64,000 nt of DNA from Paracandidimonas soli (GCF_004342005.1 NZ_SMBX01000002.1:1-64000); one strand, 5' to 3'; shown: positions 38,644-52,077, numbered from the stretch's first letter. Numbers and translations are program-made. The notes: generated by a model not told the origin, from the letters alone.

Positions 38644-39198
38644 TTAAACGCGGCTGCGGTATTCGCCGGTGCGCGTGTCGATTTCGATCTTGTCGCCGAT
38701 CTCGCAGAACAGCGGGACGTTGATGTCCATGCCGGTATTGATCTTGGCGGGCTTGAGCACCTTGCCGGAGGTGTCGCCGCGCACGGCGGGTTCCGTGTAG
38801 GTGATTTCGCGCACGACGATGGTGGGCAGCTCGACGGAAATGGCGCGCTCGTTGTAGAACACGACTTCGACTTCCATGCCTTCTTCCAGGTAGTTCAGGG
38901 CGTCGCCCATGCTGTCGGCTTCGATTTCGTACTGGTTGTACTCGCTGTCCATGAAAACGTACATGGGATCGGCGAAGTAGGAGTACGTGCATTCCTTGCG
39001 CTCGAGCAGGACGACGTCGAATTTTTCGTCGGCCTTGTGCACGGCTTCGCTGCCGCTGCCGGTCAGCAGGTTCTTGAACTTCAGCTTCACGACGGCGGCG
39101 TTGCGGCCGGACTTGTTGTATTCGGCTTTCTGGACGACCAAGGCTTCGCCGCCAACCTGGACAACGTTGCCGACACGCAGTTCTTGTGCGGTTTTCAT
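38644..39198 (-). CDS. efp: Elongation factor P
   Basis: EF-P relieves ribosome stalling at proline stretches. The 184-aa product has three beta-barrel domains; the loop of domain I that reaches the peptidyl-transferase centre reads [10 protein letters not shown] with Arg at position 32, the residue that EarP rhamnosylates. This agrees with earP 151 nt upstream, and rules out the lysine-type (EpmA/B) modification. It ends at a strong terminator. Confidence 0.97.
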   Translation of the reverse strand: MKTAQELRVGNVVQVGGEALVVQKAEYNKSGRNAAVVKLKFKNLLTGSGSEAVHKADEKFDVVLLERKECTYSYFADPMYVFMDSEYNQYEIEADSMGDALNYLEEGMEVEVVFYNERAISVELPTIVVREITYTEPAVRGDTSGKVLKPAKINTGMDINVPLFCEIGDKIEIDTRTGEYRSRV

Positions 39199-39349
39199 AA
39201 ACTTAGATGACTCCGGGGATGGGGGGCTGCGAAGTGACCTGTGAAGCGATGGTTGTCCGGTCGTGACGCAGCTCGCGCTGTGTGAAACCTGGCATTTTAC
39301 CCTGTTCGCGGGATTCTCGCGCGGAAAGAGCGGACTGCAGGGATCCGCG

Positions 39350-40594
39350 TTATGCGCAAGCGGCTTCTTTCCGCAGCATGTCCAGCAGGGATGACACCAG
39401 ATCCGGCATGGAGGAAAGAGTCTCCAGCCATACTCCGGCGCTGTCCTTCCAGGCTTGCCAGGCGTCGCCGGACGGAAATGCCGGCCATGACGCGCCGCCG
39501 TCCTGGCGATTCCAGTTGCGCATCAGCGCCTGCGCGTCGGGCGGATAGGGGGAACGCGCCAGCCAGGCGTCCAGCTTCTCCAGATGAGCGTTCTCGTCCT
39601 GGGCATAGATATGCCAGAGCAGGGGGCGTCCCGCCCACAGGCCGCGCACCAGGGAATCCTCGCCCCGGATGCAGTTCAGGTCGCTGCTCCACAGCAGGGC
39701 GTCGAAATGCTCCTGGGGAACGAACGGGATGCGCTGGATCCGGATATTGGCGGGCGGCGCCGAGGGGATATCGGCGCGCACGCCCTCCGGCAGCAGGATG
39801 ACGGCCTGCCCATGCGCTGCCGACAGGCGCTCCAGCAACTGCCCGGCGGGAGCGTGCGGGTAGCAGAACAGCAGGACCTGCAGCGCGTCCTGCCGCAGAC
39901 GGGCGATGGCGTCGGAGGAAACGCCAAGGTCTCGCAGCAGTTGCCAGCGCAGCGAGGGCTGCGCCAGCCAGGCGCGGCGCCTGGCGAGGAGATCGGGTTC
40001 GCGCAGCAGACCGCCGGTGCCGGGTGTGAAGCCGGGAAAGAAAAATCGCTTTTTCAAGACCAGTTTTTTCCGGGGGACTGCTTCGGCGGGCATGGCCGCT
40101 CCATGGATCGTCCCATCGCCTTGAAGCGGTGATGCGGAGATCTCTTGCGGCGAGCCGAGTCCGTGGCAGCCTTCCACCCAATCCTCGGCGCTCAGGTATT
40201 CCAGGTTGATCCAGGCGTTTGCCTGCGTCATTTTCCGCAGGAAGTCGCCGGGAGGGTCGCAGGCAAACGCCTCGATGACGACGTCGCGGGGCTCGCATGG
40301 CGGCGGCGCATCCGTCCAGTGCACGAGCTCGACCTGGCGGACGGTCTGGTACGGCAGCGAGGCATCGGTTTCCGGAACCAGGGAGCGGCACCTTTGCAGA
40401 TCGTCCACCCACAGGCGCACGCGAAACCCGCCCGGGTGGCGAGCCAGTTGCTGCGCCAGGCGCCAGCACACGCCGATATCGCCGTAGTTGTCGATGACGC
40501 GGCAGAAGATATCGAAGGAGCGAGGCCATTGGCCGGATGCGCCGGCTGTTTCCGTTGCCAAGGAATGCGAAGTGGATTCGGGGGCTGTCGACAC
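39350..40594 (-). CDS. earP: EF-P arginine-32 rhamnosyltransferase
   Basis: EarP moves rhamnose from dTDP-L-rhamnose to Arg32 of EF-P. The GT-B fold protein starts its family region with [20 protein letters not shown] (acidic catalytic residues) and has [18 protein letters not shown] in the C-terminal sugar-nucleotide site. No ATG lies near the start; GTG 40594 (MSTAPESTS) is chosen as the first plausible start after the upstream stop, with GAGG nine bases ahead. TTG 40561 is the alternative. Next gene downstream is efp, its substrate. Confidence 0.9.
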   Translation of the reverse strand: MSTAPESTSHSLATETAGASGQWPRSFDIFCRVIDNYGDIGVCWRLAQQLARHPGGFRVRLWVDDLQRCRSLVPETDASLPYQTVRQVELVHWTDAPPPCEPRDVVIEAFACDPPGDFLRKMTQANAWINLEYLSAEDWVEGCHGLGSPQEISASPLQGDGTIHGAAMPAEAVPRKKLVLKKRFFFPGFTPGTGGLLREPDLLARRRAWLAQPSLRWQLLRDLGVSSDAIARLRQDALQVLLFCYPHAPAGQLLERLSAAHGQAVILLPEGVRADIPSAPPANIRIQRIPFVPQEHFDALLWSSDLNCIRGEDSLVRGLWAGRPLLWHIYAQDENAHLEKLDAWLARSPYPPDAQALMRNWNRQDGGASWPAFPSGDAWQAWKDSAGVWLETLSSMPDLVSSLLDMLRKEAACA

Positions 40595-40627
40595 TGCTGG
40601 AAGCCTCGTGCTGACCGGTTGTCGGGC

Positions 40628-40650
40628 AGCCTGCGCCGGCGGCGCAGGCT
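40628..40650 (-). terminator. Hairpin after the DUF2863 gene
   Basis: A perfect 10-bp GC stem (AGCCTGCGCC / GGCGCAGGCT) with a 3-nt loop lies 4 nt past the DUF2863 stop and about 35 nt ahead of earP. No T-run follows, so it may be an attenuating or RNA-stabilising hairpin rather than a terminator. Confidence 0.4.
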
Positions 40651-40653
40651 TGC

Positions 40654-41862
40654 TCAGTGGAACTGGACGGGGCCGGTGTCCGCGTCTTCCGGCAGTTCCG
40701 GGTGCAGCATCTCTCCCAGGGCGTTGGGGAAATAGGGGGCGCCGCAGTCTTCGCAGAATTCGCTGGGGAGGATCCCGGGCAGCCGCTTGATTTCGTGGAT
40801 GTCCAGTTGCTTGAGCAGTGCGGCGATTTCGTCGGACACGCTGGGCTGGTCGCTGTCGATGCTGTCGGCCATGGCTTCTTCCCGGCTGAGCACGGGCCAG
40901 ATGCATCCGTAGATGACATCGTTCGAATTCAAGGGACTGAATCCGATGCGGTATTCCTCCACGTTTTCATTGCCGCAGGCGGCGATGCAGGCGCGCAATT
41001 GGTGCGCAGTGAACGGGGTGGCGATCTGCAGCCAGGCGACGGAGGCCATGATGGACAGCGGCCGGATGCGGCGGTCGGCTTCGCGATTGGTCATGTAGAA
41101 GGCGTCCGGCAGCAGGAGTTCGGTCTGGCATGCGGTATACAGCGGCGCCAGGACTTCGCCGGCCGCCTGCTGCCACAACTTGTGGCAGGTTTCGCGCGTC
41201 GGGCCGATGCTGTCCGGACTGGTCTGCCAGCGGAAGACGGGTTCGCCCTTGGGCACGACAACGGCCGCGATCAGGAATTGCGTATCCGCCAGCATGCTGT
41301 CGTTTTCCGGGTTGCGCTGGGCCGGGTGCGGTTCAACGGACATTCCCAGCGCCTGCCTGCCCAGGCGGTCCGTCCATGCCCATGTGTCGTGGAAGGATTG
41401 CGGCATCTGCTCGAAGCCGATCATGTAGGGAACGATGGCGACCTTGGCATCGGCCGAGACGACGTGTTCTCTCAGGTGTGCGACGAGCGCTTCCTGTTGC
41501 GACGGGTTCAGGGCGACGGACGGCAGCTGGTACCGCGTCCAGGCCAGCACCGGCGCGGAAACCAGCAATACGTCGTATTCGACGCCGGAGCGCGTCAGCG
41601 CAAGGGATTCGGAAGCCGTTTCCGCCTGTTCCGCCAGCACCTCGTAGGCGCTGGAATTGGCCGACAGCAGGTGCTCCAGCGCCGTTTCTACAGTGCGGTT
41701 CTGGCGGCCTCGCAGCAGCTTGTCCAGATGCGTGAGCAACAGCTTTTCCCAATATATGTCTTCGATGCGGGATCCGGAGAGTTCCAGCGCCTGCGCAAGG
41801 AAAACCAGTCGCTGGGCGTCGCGGCTCAGGCGCGCGGGGCGGGATGCGGACAGAATGGACAT
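40654..41862 (-). CDS. DUF2863 family protein
   Basis: A 402-aa cytoplasmic protein of DUF2863, a family largely confined to betaproteobacteria and of unknown function. It begins MSILSASRPARLSRDAQRLV and has a charged helical N-terminus, a central alpha/beta region (DVLLVSAPVLAWTRYQLPS, VPYMIGFEQMP), and ends with FCEDCGAPYFPNALGEM, a CxxC that could hold zinc with other ligands. It lies between acnA and earP on minus. Confidence 0.85.
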   Translation of the reverse strand: MSILSASRPARLSRDAQRLVFLAQALELSGSRIEDIYWEKLLLTHLDKLLRGRQNRTVETALEHLLSANSSAYEVLAEQAETASESLALTRSGVEYDVLLVSAPVLAWTRYQLPSVALNPSQQEALVAHLREHVVSADAKVAIVPYMIGFEQMPQSFHDTWAWTDRLGRQALGMSVEPHPAQRNPENDSMLADTQFLIAAVVVPKGEPVFRWQTSPDSIGPTRETCHKLWQQAAGEVLAPLYTACQTELLLPDAFYMTNREADRRIRPLSIMASVAWLQIATPFTAHQLRACIAACGNENVEEYRIGFSPLNSNDVIYGCIWPVLSREEAMADSIDSDQPSVSDEIAALLKQLDIHEIKRLPGILPSEFCEDCGAPYFPNALGEMLHPELPEDADTGPVQFH

Positions 41863-41891
41863 GAATGCGATACGAAAAAGAATGGAAAACA

Positions 41892-41918
41892 GAACCCGGC
41901 GTGTTTATCGCCGGGTTC
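41892..41918 (-). terminator. Intrinsic terminator of acnA
   Basis: On minus GAACCCGGC and GCCGGGTTC form a 9-bp stem with a 9-nt loop, followed by TGTTTTCC, 27 nt after the acnA stop. Confidence 0.75.
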
Positions 41919-41945
41919 CGCTAGTGTAACCGTGAACGGATGGCT

Positions 41946-44645
<2,700 letters not shown>

Positions 44646-44750
44646 GATTGGCTCCGGAAGAGAAATGCAACGCAGCGTATGCAGTCATTTTAGGGCAGTA
44701 AGCGCTGCCGTGGGTAATCTGTTGCGCCAGGCGGGAAAAGGCCTGGCGAT

Positions 44751-44785
44751 GAAAAAGCCCGCGCGGGCCTGGGGCTGCGCGGGCT
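44751..44785 (-). terminator. Intrinsic terminator of acnB
   Basis: On minus AGCCCGCG and CGCGGGCT pair around a 14-nt loop and are followed by TTTTTC, 26 nt past the acnB stop. Confidence 0.85.
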
Positions 44786-44810
44786 GGCGGAGCGCCGGTC
44801 TCGGCCGGGA

Positions 44811-47399
44811 TCAGACGGATTCCGCGATCTCGCGGTATTCCTCGATCTGGTCGAAGTTCAGGTACTGGTAGATCTGGTCGCCATTCTCGTTGATGACGCC
44901 GATATCGGCCATGTACTCTTCCTTGGTCGGGATGCGGCCCAGGCGCGAGCAGATGGCGGCCAGTTCGGCGGAGCCCAGGTACACATTGGTGTTCTTGCCC
45001 AGGCGGTTCGGGAAGTTGCGCGTGCTGGTCGACATGACCGTAGCGCCTTCGCGCACCTGCGCCTGGTTGCCCATGCACAGCGAGCAGCCCGGCATTTCGG
45101 TGCGGGCGCCGGCGGTGCCGAAGACACCGTAGTGGCCTTCCGCGGTCAGCTGGGCCGCGTCCATCTTGGTCGGCGGCGCCACCCACAGCTTGGTGGGAAT
45201 GTCGCGCTTGCCTTCCAGCAGCTTGGATGCCGCGCGGAAATGGCCGATGTTGGTCATGCAGCTGCCGATGAACACTTCGTCGATCTTGGCGCCGGCCACT
45301 TCGGACAGCGTCTTGACGTCGTCGGGGTCGTTCGGGCAGGCCACGATGGGCTCGTGGACGTCGGCCAGGTCGATTTCGATGACGGCGGCGTATTCCGCAT
45401 CAGCGTCGGGCTGCAGGAGCTTGGGATCGGCCAGCCATTCTTCCATGGCGGCGATGCGGCGGCGCAGGCTGCGCTCGTCTTCGTAGCCATTGGCGATCAT
45501 CCACTTCAGCATCGTGATGTTGCTGGTGATGTACTCGATGATGGGTTCCTTGTTCAGGCGCACCGTGCAGCCTGCGGCGGAACGCTCGGCCGAAGCGTCG
45601 GACAGTTCGAACGCCTGTTCCACCTTCAGGTCGGGCAGGCCTTCGATTTCAAGGATGCGTCCGGAGAAGATGTTCTTCTTGCCTTGCTTGGCGACCGTGA
45701 GCAGGCCCTGCTTGATGGCGTACAGAGGAATGGCGTTGACCAGGTCGCGCAGCGTGACGCCGGGCTGCAGCTTACCCTTGAAGCGCACCAGCACCGATTC
45801 AGGCATGTCCAGCGGCATGACGCCGGTGGCGGCGGCGAAGGCCACCAGCCCGGAGCCGGCGGGGAAGCTGATGCCGATGGGGAAGCGCGTGTGCGAGTCG
45901 CCGCCGGTGCCGACCGTGTCGGGCAGCAGCATGCGGTTCAGCCACGAGTGGATCACGCCGTCGCCGGGGCGCAGCGAAATGCCGCCACGCGTGCTGATGA
46001 AGGCGGGCAGCGTGTGGTGTGTCTTGACGTCGACGGGCTTGGGGTAGGCGGCGGTGTGGCAGAACGATTGCATGACCAGGTCGGCCGAGAAACCCAGGCA
46101 GGCCAGGTCTTTCAGCTCGTCGCGGGTCATGGGGCCGGTGGTGTCCTGGCTGCCTACGGAGGTCATCTTGGGTTCGCAGTAGGTGCCCGGACGGATGCCC
46201 TGACCCTCGGGCAGGCCGCAGGCGCGGCCGACCATTTTCTGCGCCAGGCTGAAACCCTTGCCGGTATCGACGGGATTCTTGGGCAGGCGGAACAGCGTGG
46301 AGGGCGGCAGGCCCAGGGCTTCGCGCGCCTTGGTCGTCAGGCCGCGGCCGATGATCAGGGGGATGCGGCCGCCGGCGCGGACTTCATCGAACATGACTTC
46401 GGACTTGATCTCGAAGTCGGCGATGACCTTGCCGTCCTTCAGGGCCTTGCCCTCGTAGGGGCGCAGTTCGACGACATCGCCCATTTCCATCTGGGAAACG
46501 TCGAGCTCGATGGGCAGGGCGCCGGCATCTTCCATGGTGTTGAAGAAGATGGGAGCGATCTTGCTGCCGAGGCAGACGCCGCCGAAGCGCTTGTTGGGCA
46601 CGAAGGGGATGTCTTCGCCCGTGAACCACAGCACGGAGTTGGTGGCGGACTTGCGCGAAGAGCCGGTGCCGACCACGTCGCCGACGTAGGCGACCAGGTG
46701 GCCTCTGTCGCGCAGGGACTTGATGAAGTCGACGGGGCCGCGCTTGCCGTCTTCTTCGGGCTCGAACGCCGCGCCTTCGCGGCGGTTCTTCAGCATGGCC
46801 AGGGCGTGCATAGGGATGTCGGGACGCGTCGTGGCGTCGGGAGCGGGCGACAGGTCGTCAGTATTGGTTTCGCCGGGAACCTTGAAGACCGTGATGGTCA
46901 GGCTTTCGGGGAGTTCGGGGCGGCTGGTGAACCATTCGCCGTCGGCCCAGCTTTGCAGCACGGCCTTGGCGTATGCATTGCCTTGGTCGGCCTTTTCCTT
47001 GACGTCATGGAAGGCGTCGAAGACCAGCAGGGTCTTCTTCAGGCCTTCGGCTGCGGTGGCGGCGAGTTCGGCGTTATCCAGCAGCTTGATCAGCGAACCG
47101 ATGTTGTAGCCGCCCAGCATGGTGCCCAGCAGCTCGGTGGCATGCTTGGCCGAGATGTGGGCACAGGTTTCCTCGCCCAGCGCCAGCGATGTCAGATACG
47201 ATGCCTTGACCTTGGCCGCATCGTCCACGCCGGCTGGCACGCGGTGCGTGAGCAGCTCGACGAGGAAGGCCGGGTCTTCGCCGGCGGGAGGGTTCTTCAG
47301 CAGTTCGATCAGATCGGCGGTCTGCTGTGCGGACAGGGGCAGCGGAGGAATGCCCAGCGCAGCGCGCTCGGCGACGTGTTTGCGATAGTTTTCCAGCAT
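44811..47399 (-). CDS. acnB: Bifunctional aconitate hydratase 2 / 2-methylisocitrate dehydratase
   Basis: The major growth-phase aconitase. The 862-aa AcnB has the N-terminal HEAT-like domain ([20 protein letters not shown]), the swivel moved to the N-terminal side ([20 protein letters not shown]), and the cluster Cys residues in [19 protein letters not shown] and [12 protein letters not shown]. It also can act in the methylcitrate cycle in this order. A good promoter and a palindrome lie upstream. Terminates at the hairpin before acnA, so the two aconitases are separately transcribed. Confidence 0.96.
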   Translation of the reverse strand: MLENYRKHVAERAALGIPPLPLSAQQTADLIELLKNPPAGEDPAFLVELLTHRVPAGVDDAAKVKASYLTSLALGEETCAHISAKHATELLGTMLGGYNIGSLIKLLDNAELAATAAEGLKKTLLVFDAFHDVKEKADQGNAYAKAVLQSWADGEWFTSRPELPESLTITVFKVPGETNTDDLSPAPDATTRPDIPMHALAMLKNRREGAAFEPEEDGKRGPVDFIKSLRDRGHLVAYVGDVVGTGSSRKSATNSVLWFTGEDIPFVPNKRFGGVCLGSKIAPIFFNTMEDAGALPIELDVSQMEMGDVVELRPYEGKALKDGKVIADFEIKSEVMFDEVRAGGRIPLIIGRGLTTKAREALGLPPSTLFRLPKNPVDTGKGFSLAQKMVGRACGLPEGQGIRPGTYCEPKMTSVGSQDTTGPMTRDELKDLACLGFSADLVMQSFCHTAAYPKPVDVKTHHTLPAFISTRGGISLRPGDGVIHSWLNRMLLPDTVGTGGDSHTRFPIGISFPAGSGLVAFAAATGVMPLDMPESVLVRFKGKLQPGVTLRDLVNAIPLYAIKQGLLTVAKQGKKNIFSGRILEIEGLPDLKVEQAFELSDASAERSAAGCTVRLNKEPIIEYITSNITMLKWMIANGYEDERSLRRRIAAMEEWLADPKLLQPDADAEYAAVIEIDLADVHEPIVACPNDPDDVKTLSEVAGAKIDEVFIGSCMTNIGHFRAASKLLEGKRDIPTKLWVAPPTKMDAAQLTAEGHYGVFGTAGARTEMPGCSLCMGNQAQVREGATVMSTSTRNFPNRLGKNTNVYLGSAELAAICSRLGRIPTKEEYMADIGVINENGDQIYQYLNFDQIEEYREIAESV

Positions 47400-47438
47400 G
47401 TTGGTGTCTCTTTCTCGATTGGGTGGAAGTTATCGTCA

Positions 47439-47467
47439 ATTGTAGAGCTAAGCTGGAGTCCTGGCAA
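47439..47467 (-). promoter_or_regulatory. Sigma70-type promoter of acnB
   Basis: On minus TTGCCA (47467-47462), 17 nt, TACAAT (47444-47439), about 40 nt upstream of the ATG. Confidence 0.7.
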
Positions 47468-47477
47468 ATGTCTTGTA

Positions 47478-47489
47478 TCTTATATAAGA
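47478..47489. promoter_or_regulatory. 12-bp palindrome upstream of acnB
   Basis: TCTTATATAAGA is a perfect palindrome ending 11 bp upstream of the acnB -35, in an otherwise GC-rich region. A regulator site is likely from position; the protein is not identified. The rest of 47400-47591 shows no gene. Confidence 0.5.
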
Positions 47490-47591
47490 CTTGATGGGAA
47501 AGATGTCGCGCCATGGATACGCCGCAGAGGCGATCCATGGATAGAAGAGGTTGATTCGAGAGAAAAAGAGGGCTGGAGAAAGCGCGGAGGC

Positions 47592-47993
47592 TCAGGTTTC
47601 GTCGGCGGGCTCGAACACGAGCGACAGCGAGTTGATGCAGTAGCGCAGTCCGGTGGGGGGCGGGCCGTCGGGGAATACGTGGCCCAGATGGGCGTCGCAG
47701 ACGTTGCAGAGCACTTCCGTGCGGATCATGCCGTGGGAGGTGTCGGTTTCCTCGCGCACATTGGCGGGATCGAGGGGTTCGAAGTAGCTCGGCCAGCCGC
47801 AGCCGGCGTCGAATTTCGTATCGGAGGCGAACAGGGGGGTGCCGCAGCAGACGCAGCGGTAGATGCCCATGTCGACGGTATCCCAGTAGCGGCCGGTGAA
47901 GGCGCGCTCGGTGGCTTTGCGGCGCGTTACCATGAATTCGTCATGGCTGAGCGCTTCGCGCCATTGTTCGTCTGTCTTGCTTATCCTGGTCAT
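47592..47993 (-). CDS. msrB: Peptide-methionine (R)-S-oxide reductase
   Basis: Repairs methionine-R-sulfoxide in proteins. The 133-aa product has two CxxC zinc pairs (RCVCCG and [10 protein letters not shown]), CGWPSYF, and the catalytic cysteine in [11 protein letters not shown]. Standard MsrB length, single domain, no fused MsrA and no signal peptide, so it acts in the cytoplasm. Confidence 0.96.
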   Translation of the reverse strand: MTRISKTDEQWREALSHDEFMVTRRKATERAFTGRYWDTVDMGIYRCVCCGTPLFASDTKFDAGCGWPSYFEPLDPANVREETDTSHGMIRTEVLCNVCDAHLGHVFPDGPPPTGLRYCINSLSLVFEPADET

Positions 47994-48056
47994 GGCTGTA
48001 GCGCCGCGGGGCGGCGGACTGTTGCGTATAGGATCAGTTTAAACGGCCGACAGGCG

Positions 48057-48332
48057 TCAGGCCAGCAGATCCTGGTACTGTTTGTGCCTGCGGATATGAA
48101 CGGCGACGTAGGAGCAACTGGGAATGACGCGCCAGCCGTTTTCGCGCGCCGTGTCCAGGGCGGCATTGGCGAGATCGGCGGCGATGCCCCTGCCGCCCGC
48201 TTCCGGCGGGACGAGCGTATGGGTGATGTCCATGGTCGAGCCCGACAGCACGTATTCGAGTATGCACAAATGCCCGTCTTCCGTCCATTCGAACCTGCTG
48301 GCCGAAGCGTTGTGTTCAATTGCGCGTTTCAT
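48057..48332 (-). CDS. Small GNAT-like N-acetyltransferase (YjdJ type)
   Basis: A 91-aa minimal GNAT protein of the COG2388 group; substrate unknown. The acetyl-CoA loop is PPEAGGRGIAADLANAALD, and the C-terminal PSCSYVAVHIRRHKQYQDLL matches the group. ATG 48332 (MKRAIEHNAS) is chosen by homology. It lies 63 nt upstream of msrB on the same strand. Confidence 0.82.
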   Translation of the reverse strand: MKRAIEHNASASRFEWTEDGHLCILEYVLSGSTMDITHTLVPPEAGGRGIAADLANAALDTARENGWRVIPSCSYVAVHIRRHKQYQDLLA

Positions 48333-48400
48333 TGTTCGTCGTCTCTTTGCGTCGCTGCCGCCGTCCGCGCTCTGGCGTTCCGGAGGTCGGTTCCGGGAAA

Positions 48401-48805
48401 TCAAAGCCCGGCGTTCATTTTCAGGTAGATCATGACCCAGAGCAGCGGCATGACGATCAGTCCGAGCAGGCAGCCGCCCCACATGCCGATGATAGGCCAT
48501 TTCAGGGAGTTGGGCACGTCCGTCGGGTCGATGTGGGCCAGCAGCAGGTTGGCCTGGCCCGCCATGCCTTTCTTCCGGCGGGGGAACATGATGCGCAGGA
48601 AGTAATCGAGCAGGATCGTGGCGCGCATGCCGAAGGTATGCCGCTCCCAGGGCAGTTTCTTGAGATACGGGTGCTGCATGGCTTCGTTGATGCGGCGGAT
48701 GCGGAACAGGAAAATCATCAGCATCGATACCAGGCACGTCAGCGCGCAGGCCACCAGGATCGTGAAAGAAAAGGGAAGGGTGTAATTGATAATGTCGTTC
48801 AGCAT
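48401..48805 (-). CDS. Small membrane protein of unknown function
   Basis: I do not recognise this 134-aa protein. It has two predicted transmembrane helices, FSFTILVACALTCLVSMLMI at residues 10-33 or so and WGGCLLGLIVMPLLWVMIYL near the C-terminus, with a basic cytoplasmic segment between (RRINEAMQHPYLKKLPWERH, FPRRKKGMAG). ATG 48805 (MLNDIINYTL) is chosen because the longer in-frame start runs over a hairpin and the divergent trhO leader. Confidence 0.6.
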   Translation of the reverse strand: MLNDIINYTLPFSFTILVACALTCLVSMLMIFLFRIRRINEAMQHPYLKKLPWERHTFGMRATILLDYFLRIMFPRRKKGMAGQANLLLAHIDPTDVPNSLKWPIIGMWGGCLLGLIVMPLLWVMIYLKMNAGL

Positions 48806-48880
48806 AATGCGCGCTATTTTTGCATAGAAATCGGAATCGGTCTGTATGTCGGCTTTGCCGGCGCTAAAATAGAAAACCCC

Positions 48881-48899
48881 CGGGCCGTCTCGCGGCCCG
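48881..48899 (+). repeat. Hairpin in the trhO leader
   Basis: CGGGCCG-TCTCG-CGGCCCG followed by TATTGCATTTTTC, 25 nt before the trhO ATG. It resembles an attenuator or terminator for plus-strand transcripts, but could be incidental. Confidence 0.4.
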
Positions 48900-48924
48900 T
48901 ATTGCATTTTTCATAGCCCGCACA

Positions 48925-49932
48925 ATGTCCAACCAGTATCTCGTTGCCGCCCTCTATAAATTCGTCCATCTGAGCGATTTCGCCGACCTGCGCGCGCCGC
49001 TGCTCGCCTTCTGCGAAGCGCGCGACGTCCGGGGCACGCTGCTGCTGGCCGAAGAAGGCATCAACGGCACCATCGCCGGGCCCGAACAGGGCATACGCGC
49101 AGTTCTGGCCCATCTGCGCCAGGATCCCCGGCTCGCCTCTCTGGAGCACAAGGAATCCTGGGCGGATTCGCAGCCTTTCTACCGCATGAAAGTCAAGCTC
49201 AAGCGCGAAATCGTCACCATGGGGGTGCCCAACATCCATGCCGCGACCATGGCCGGCCAGTACGTCAGGCCCGAGGACTGGAATGAGCTCATCGATGACC
49301 CCGATGTCGTGGTGGTGGATACGCGCAATGACTACGAGGTCTCCATCGGCACGTTCGCAGGGGCCGTCAATCCGAAAACGGCGTCCTTCACCGAGTTTCC
49401 GGAGTGGGTGAAGGAGCAGTCACGCGAAGGCGGCGTGCTGCATGGCAAGGCACGCATCGCCATGTTCTGCACCGGCGGCATCCGCTGCGAGAAATCCACC
49501 GCATACCTGCGCACGCAGGGTTTCGATAATGTCTATCACCTGGAAGGCGGCATCCTCAAGTACCTGGAAACCGTGCCCGAAGAGAACAGCCGCTGGAACG
49601 GACAGTGCTTCGTGTTCGACGAGCGGGTGTCCGTCGGGCATGGGCTGAGGCAGGGTGAGTATACGTTTTGCCGCGCATGCCGCATGCCGCTGAGCCTTGC
49701 CGACCGCGAATCGCCGATGTACGAAGAAGGTGTCAGTTGTCCGTCGTGCCATGGCAAGCACACGGAAGAGCAACTGCAGCGATTCCGCGAGCGCCAGAAA
49801 CAGGTCTTGCTGGCCAGGGCAAGGCGCCAGCGCCATATCGGCGTTCGCGCCCAGCAGAAGGCGCAGCCCGGACCCGATGCGCCGGCTGGCGCGGAGGCAG
49901 CCGTGGAGAGTCGCGTCGCGGCCCGGCACTGA
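48925..49932 (+). CDS. trhO: tRNA uridine(34) hydroxylase TrhO (rhodanese family)
   Basis: TrhO makes 5-hydroxyuridine at the wobble position of some tRNAs using O2. The 335-aa protein has the N-terminal acylphosphatase-like domain ([16 protein letters not shown]), a rhodanese domain with the catalytic loop [16 protein letters not shown], and a C-terminal CRACRMPLS plus [12 protein letters not shown] zinc-type domain, the family layout. It starts at ATG 48925. An MFS gene follows 13 nt downstream. Confidence 0.93.
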   Translation: MSNQYLVAALYKFVHLSDFADLRAPLLAFCEARDVRGTLLLAEEGINGTIAGPEQGIRAVLAHLRQDPRLASLEHKESWADSQPFYRMKVKLKREIVTMGVPNIHAATMAGQYVRPEDWNELIDDPDVVVVDTRNDYEVSIGTFAGAVNPKTASFTEFPEWVKEQSREGGVLHGKARIAMFCTGGIRCEKSTAYLRTQGFDNVYHLEGGILKYLETVPEENSRWNGQCFVFDERVSVGHGLRQGEYTFCRACRMPLSLADRESPMYEEGVSCPSCHGKHTEEQLQRFRERQKQVLLARARRQRHIGVRAQQKAQPGPDAPAGAEAAVESRVAARH

Positions 49933-49945
49933 CCCTCAGGCCATC

Positions 49946-51187
49946 ATGAACATGAAACCGCCCGAGGCGGCTGGCGTCCAGCCATCGCCGTGGCGCATTG
50001 CGCTGGTGGCAATGGTCGCGCTGGGCGTGGCGATGGGCATAGGCCGGTTCATCTATACGCCGCTGCTGCCCATGATGCTCGACGCACGGCAAGTGAATAT
50101 GGTGCAGGGCGGCTGGCTGGCTTCCGCCAACAATATCGGCTATTTCCTCGGGGCCTTGCTCTGCACCGTTGTGCGCGTCGATTCGCGCCAGACGATACGC
50201 GCGAGCCTGATGGCGCTGGCGGCGCTGACCGCGGGCATGGGGCTGGCGGACGGCATGATCGCCTGGACCGCGCTGCGGCTCCTGGCCGGCGTGGCGATGG
50301 GCGTGGCTTTCGTGACGATTTCGGGCTGGTGCCTGTCGTGGCTGGCGGCCATGGGGCGCGGCGACCTGGGCGGCATCATGTACGTCGGTCCGGGGCTGGG
50401 CATCATGGTGGGCGGTATCGCGGGGGCCTATGTGCAGTCCATCGGCCTGCATGCCGATGCCGGATGGCTATGCAGCGCGGCGATTGCATTCGCCGGCGCT
50501 TGGCTGGCGTGGAAGGACACGGCGCGCCGGGTATCCGGCGGCGCCGGAAGGGCGGCTGCGCCGGCCGATAGCAAGAAAACTCAAACTCAGGTTTCGCCGA
50601 CGGCGACTGTGCGGCCTCCGCGCTGGCTGGTGGGCATGCATATCTTTTGCTACAGCCTTGCGGGGTTCGGCTACATCATTACCGCAACCTTTCTTCCCGT
50701 CATGGCGGAATTGGCCTTGCCCGGGCAGCCGGGACAGGCCTGGCTGTGGCCCCTGTTCGGCCTGAGCGTGGCGCTTGGCGCACTGCTGGTGACGCGCTTG
50801 CCGGTGGCCTGGAACCAGAGCGTCCTCCTGGGCGCGGCCTATGTCGTGCAGGGAGCCGGCGTGCTGATCACGATTCTGTTCGGCAGCCTGTCCGGTTTCG
50901 GACTGGGCAGCGCGCTGCTGGGATTGCCCTTTACGGCCATCACGCTGTTCGGCATGCGGGAGGCCCGCAGGCTGGGAGGGGAGAGAGTGGTTGCGCTGAT
51001 GGGAGCGATGTCAGCCGCCTACGCTCTGGGACAGATCGTGGGGCCCGTGCTGGCAGCCTATCTGTACGATATGTTCGGCAGTTTCCAGGTGTCCCTGGCG
51101 GCGGCAGCGGCCGTGCTGTTCATGGGCGCGGCCTGCTATTTCTGGCTGGCCTGGCAGGAGGGCCGGATGCGCACGCGCCGGGCATAG
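49946..51187 (+). CDS. YbfB/YjiJ family MFS transporter
   Basis: A 413-aa, 12-helix major facilitator of the YbfB/YjiJ group, substrate unknown. The family start is clear: GVAMGIGRFIYTPLLPMML in helix 1, then ASANNIGYFLGAL in helix 2, and FVTISGWCLSWLAAMGRGDL after helix 4. The central loop (about residues 200-225) is Ala/Thr/Gln-rich and cytoplasmic. It begins 13 nt after trhO, so they are likely cotranscribed. Converges on fabI. Confidence 0.88.
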   Translation: MNMKPPEAAGVQPSPWRIALVAMVALGVAMGIGRFIYTPLLPMMLDARQVNMVQGGWLASANNIGYFLGALLCTVVRVDSRQTIRASLMALAALTAGMGLADGMIAWTALRLLAGVAMGVAFVTISGWCLSWLAAMGRGDLGGIMYVGPGLGIMVGGIAGAYVQSIGLHADAGWLCSAAIAFAGAWLAWKDTARRVSGGAGRAAAPADSKKTQTQVSPTATVRPPRWLVGMHIFCYSLAGFGYIITATFLPVMAELALPGQPGQAWLWPLFGLSVALGALLVTRLPVAWNQSVLLGAAYVVQGAGVLITILFGSLSGFGLGSALLGLPFTAITLFGMREARRLGGERVVALMGAMSAAYALGQIVGPVLAAYLYDMFGSFQVSLAAAAAVLFMGAACYFWLAWQEGRMRTRRA

Positions 51188-51214
51188 CGGACGCGTGCGG
51201 GATCCAGGGAGGGA

Positions 51215-52012
51215 TCAGGGCAGGTCGTCGGGCGACATGCCGGGCACCACGGCATTGAAGCCGCCGTCGACGTGCGTGATTTCCCCGGTGATGCCGGCGG
51301 CCAGGTCAGACAGCATGAACGCCGCGACGTTGCCTACATCTTCGATGGTGACGTTGCGGCGCAGCGGCGCATGGGTTTCCACGAACTTGAAGATCGTGGT
51401 GAAGTCCTTGATGCCCGCGGCGGCCAGCGTCTTGATCGGGCCGGCGGAAATGCCGTTGGCACGGATGCCCTGGGGGCCGAGCGCGGCGGCGATGTAGCGT
51501 ACGCTGGCTTCCAGCGAAGCCTTGGCCATGCCCATGGTGTTGTAGTGGGGAATGGCGCGCTCGGCCCCCAGGTAGGACATGGTCAGCACCGAGCTCTTGC
51601 GGCCTTCCAGCATCGGCAGCGCGGCCTTGGTCATGGCGGCGAAGCTGTACGAGGAAATGTCGTGGGCGATGCGGAAATTCTCGCGTGTCATGCCGTCGAG
51701 GACCGTGCCCGAAATGGATTCGCGGGGAGCGAATCCGATGGAGTGCACCAGGCCGTCCAGGCCGTCCCAGACTTTGCCGAGCTCGCGGAACAGGCCGTCG
51801 ATCTGCTCGTCTTCGGCGACGTCGCAGGGAAGGACGATGTTGGTGCCGAATTCCTCGGCGAATTCTTCCACACGCTCTTTGAAGCGTTCTCCGACGTAGG
51901 TCAGCGCGATCTCGGCGCCTTGTTGCCGACAGGCTTGCGCAATGCCGTAGGCAATCGAACGATTCGAGATGACTCCTGTGATCAGGATGCGTTTTCCGCT
52001 CAAGAAACCCAT
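51215..52012 (-). CDS. fabI: Enoyl-[acyl-carrier-protein] reductase (NADH)
   Basis: Catalyses the last step of each fatty-acid elongation cycle and is the triclosan target. The 265-aa short-chain dehydrogenase has the FabI nucleotide site [29 protein letters not shown], and the catalytic YxxxxxxK pair in [20 protein letters not shown]. Standard length. It lies between mltD (65 nt) and the converging MFS gene. Confidence 0.96.
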   Translation of the reverse strand: MGFLSGKRILITGVISNRSIAYGIAQACRQQGAEIALTYVGERFKERVEEFAEEFGTNIVLPCDVAEDEQIDGLFRELGKVWDGLDGLVHSIGFAPRESISGTVLDGMTRENFRIAHDISSYSFAAMTKAALPMLEGRKSSVLTMSYLGAERAIPHYNTMGMAKASLEASVRYIAAALGPQGIRANGISAGPIKTLAAAGIKDFTTIFKFVETHAPLRRNVTIEDVGNVAAFMLSDLAAGITGEITHVDGGFNAVVPGMSPDDLP

Positions 52013-52077
52013 GATGCAGATCCTATGTATGTTTTCTCAGATGATGGTTGTCGATGCGGGCCGGGGCGGGATCGCCC

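Noticed and set aside
45132-48428. A 1098-codon open frame on plus, opposite acnB and msrB
   Set aside because: It runs across two well-identified minus-strand genes and their gap; the sequence is low complexity (His/Gln/Ala/Gly).
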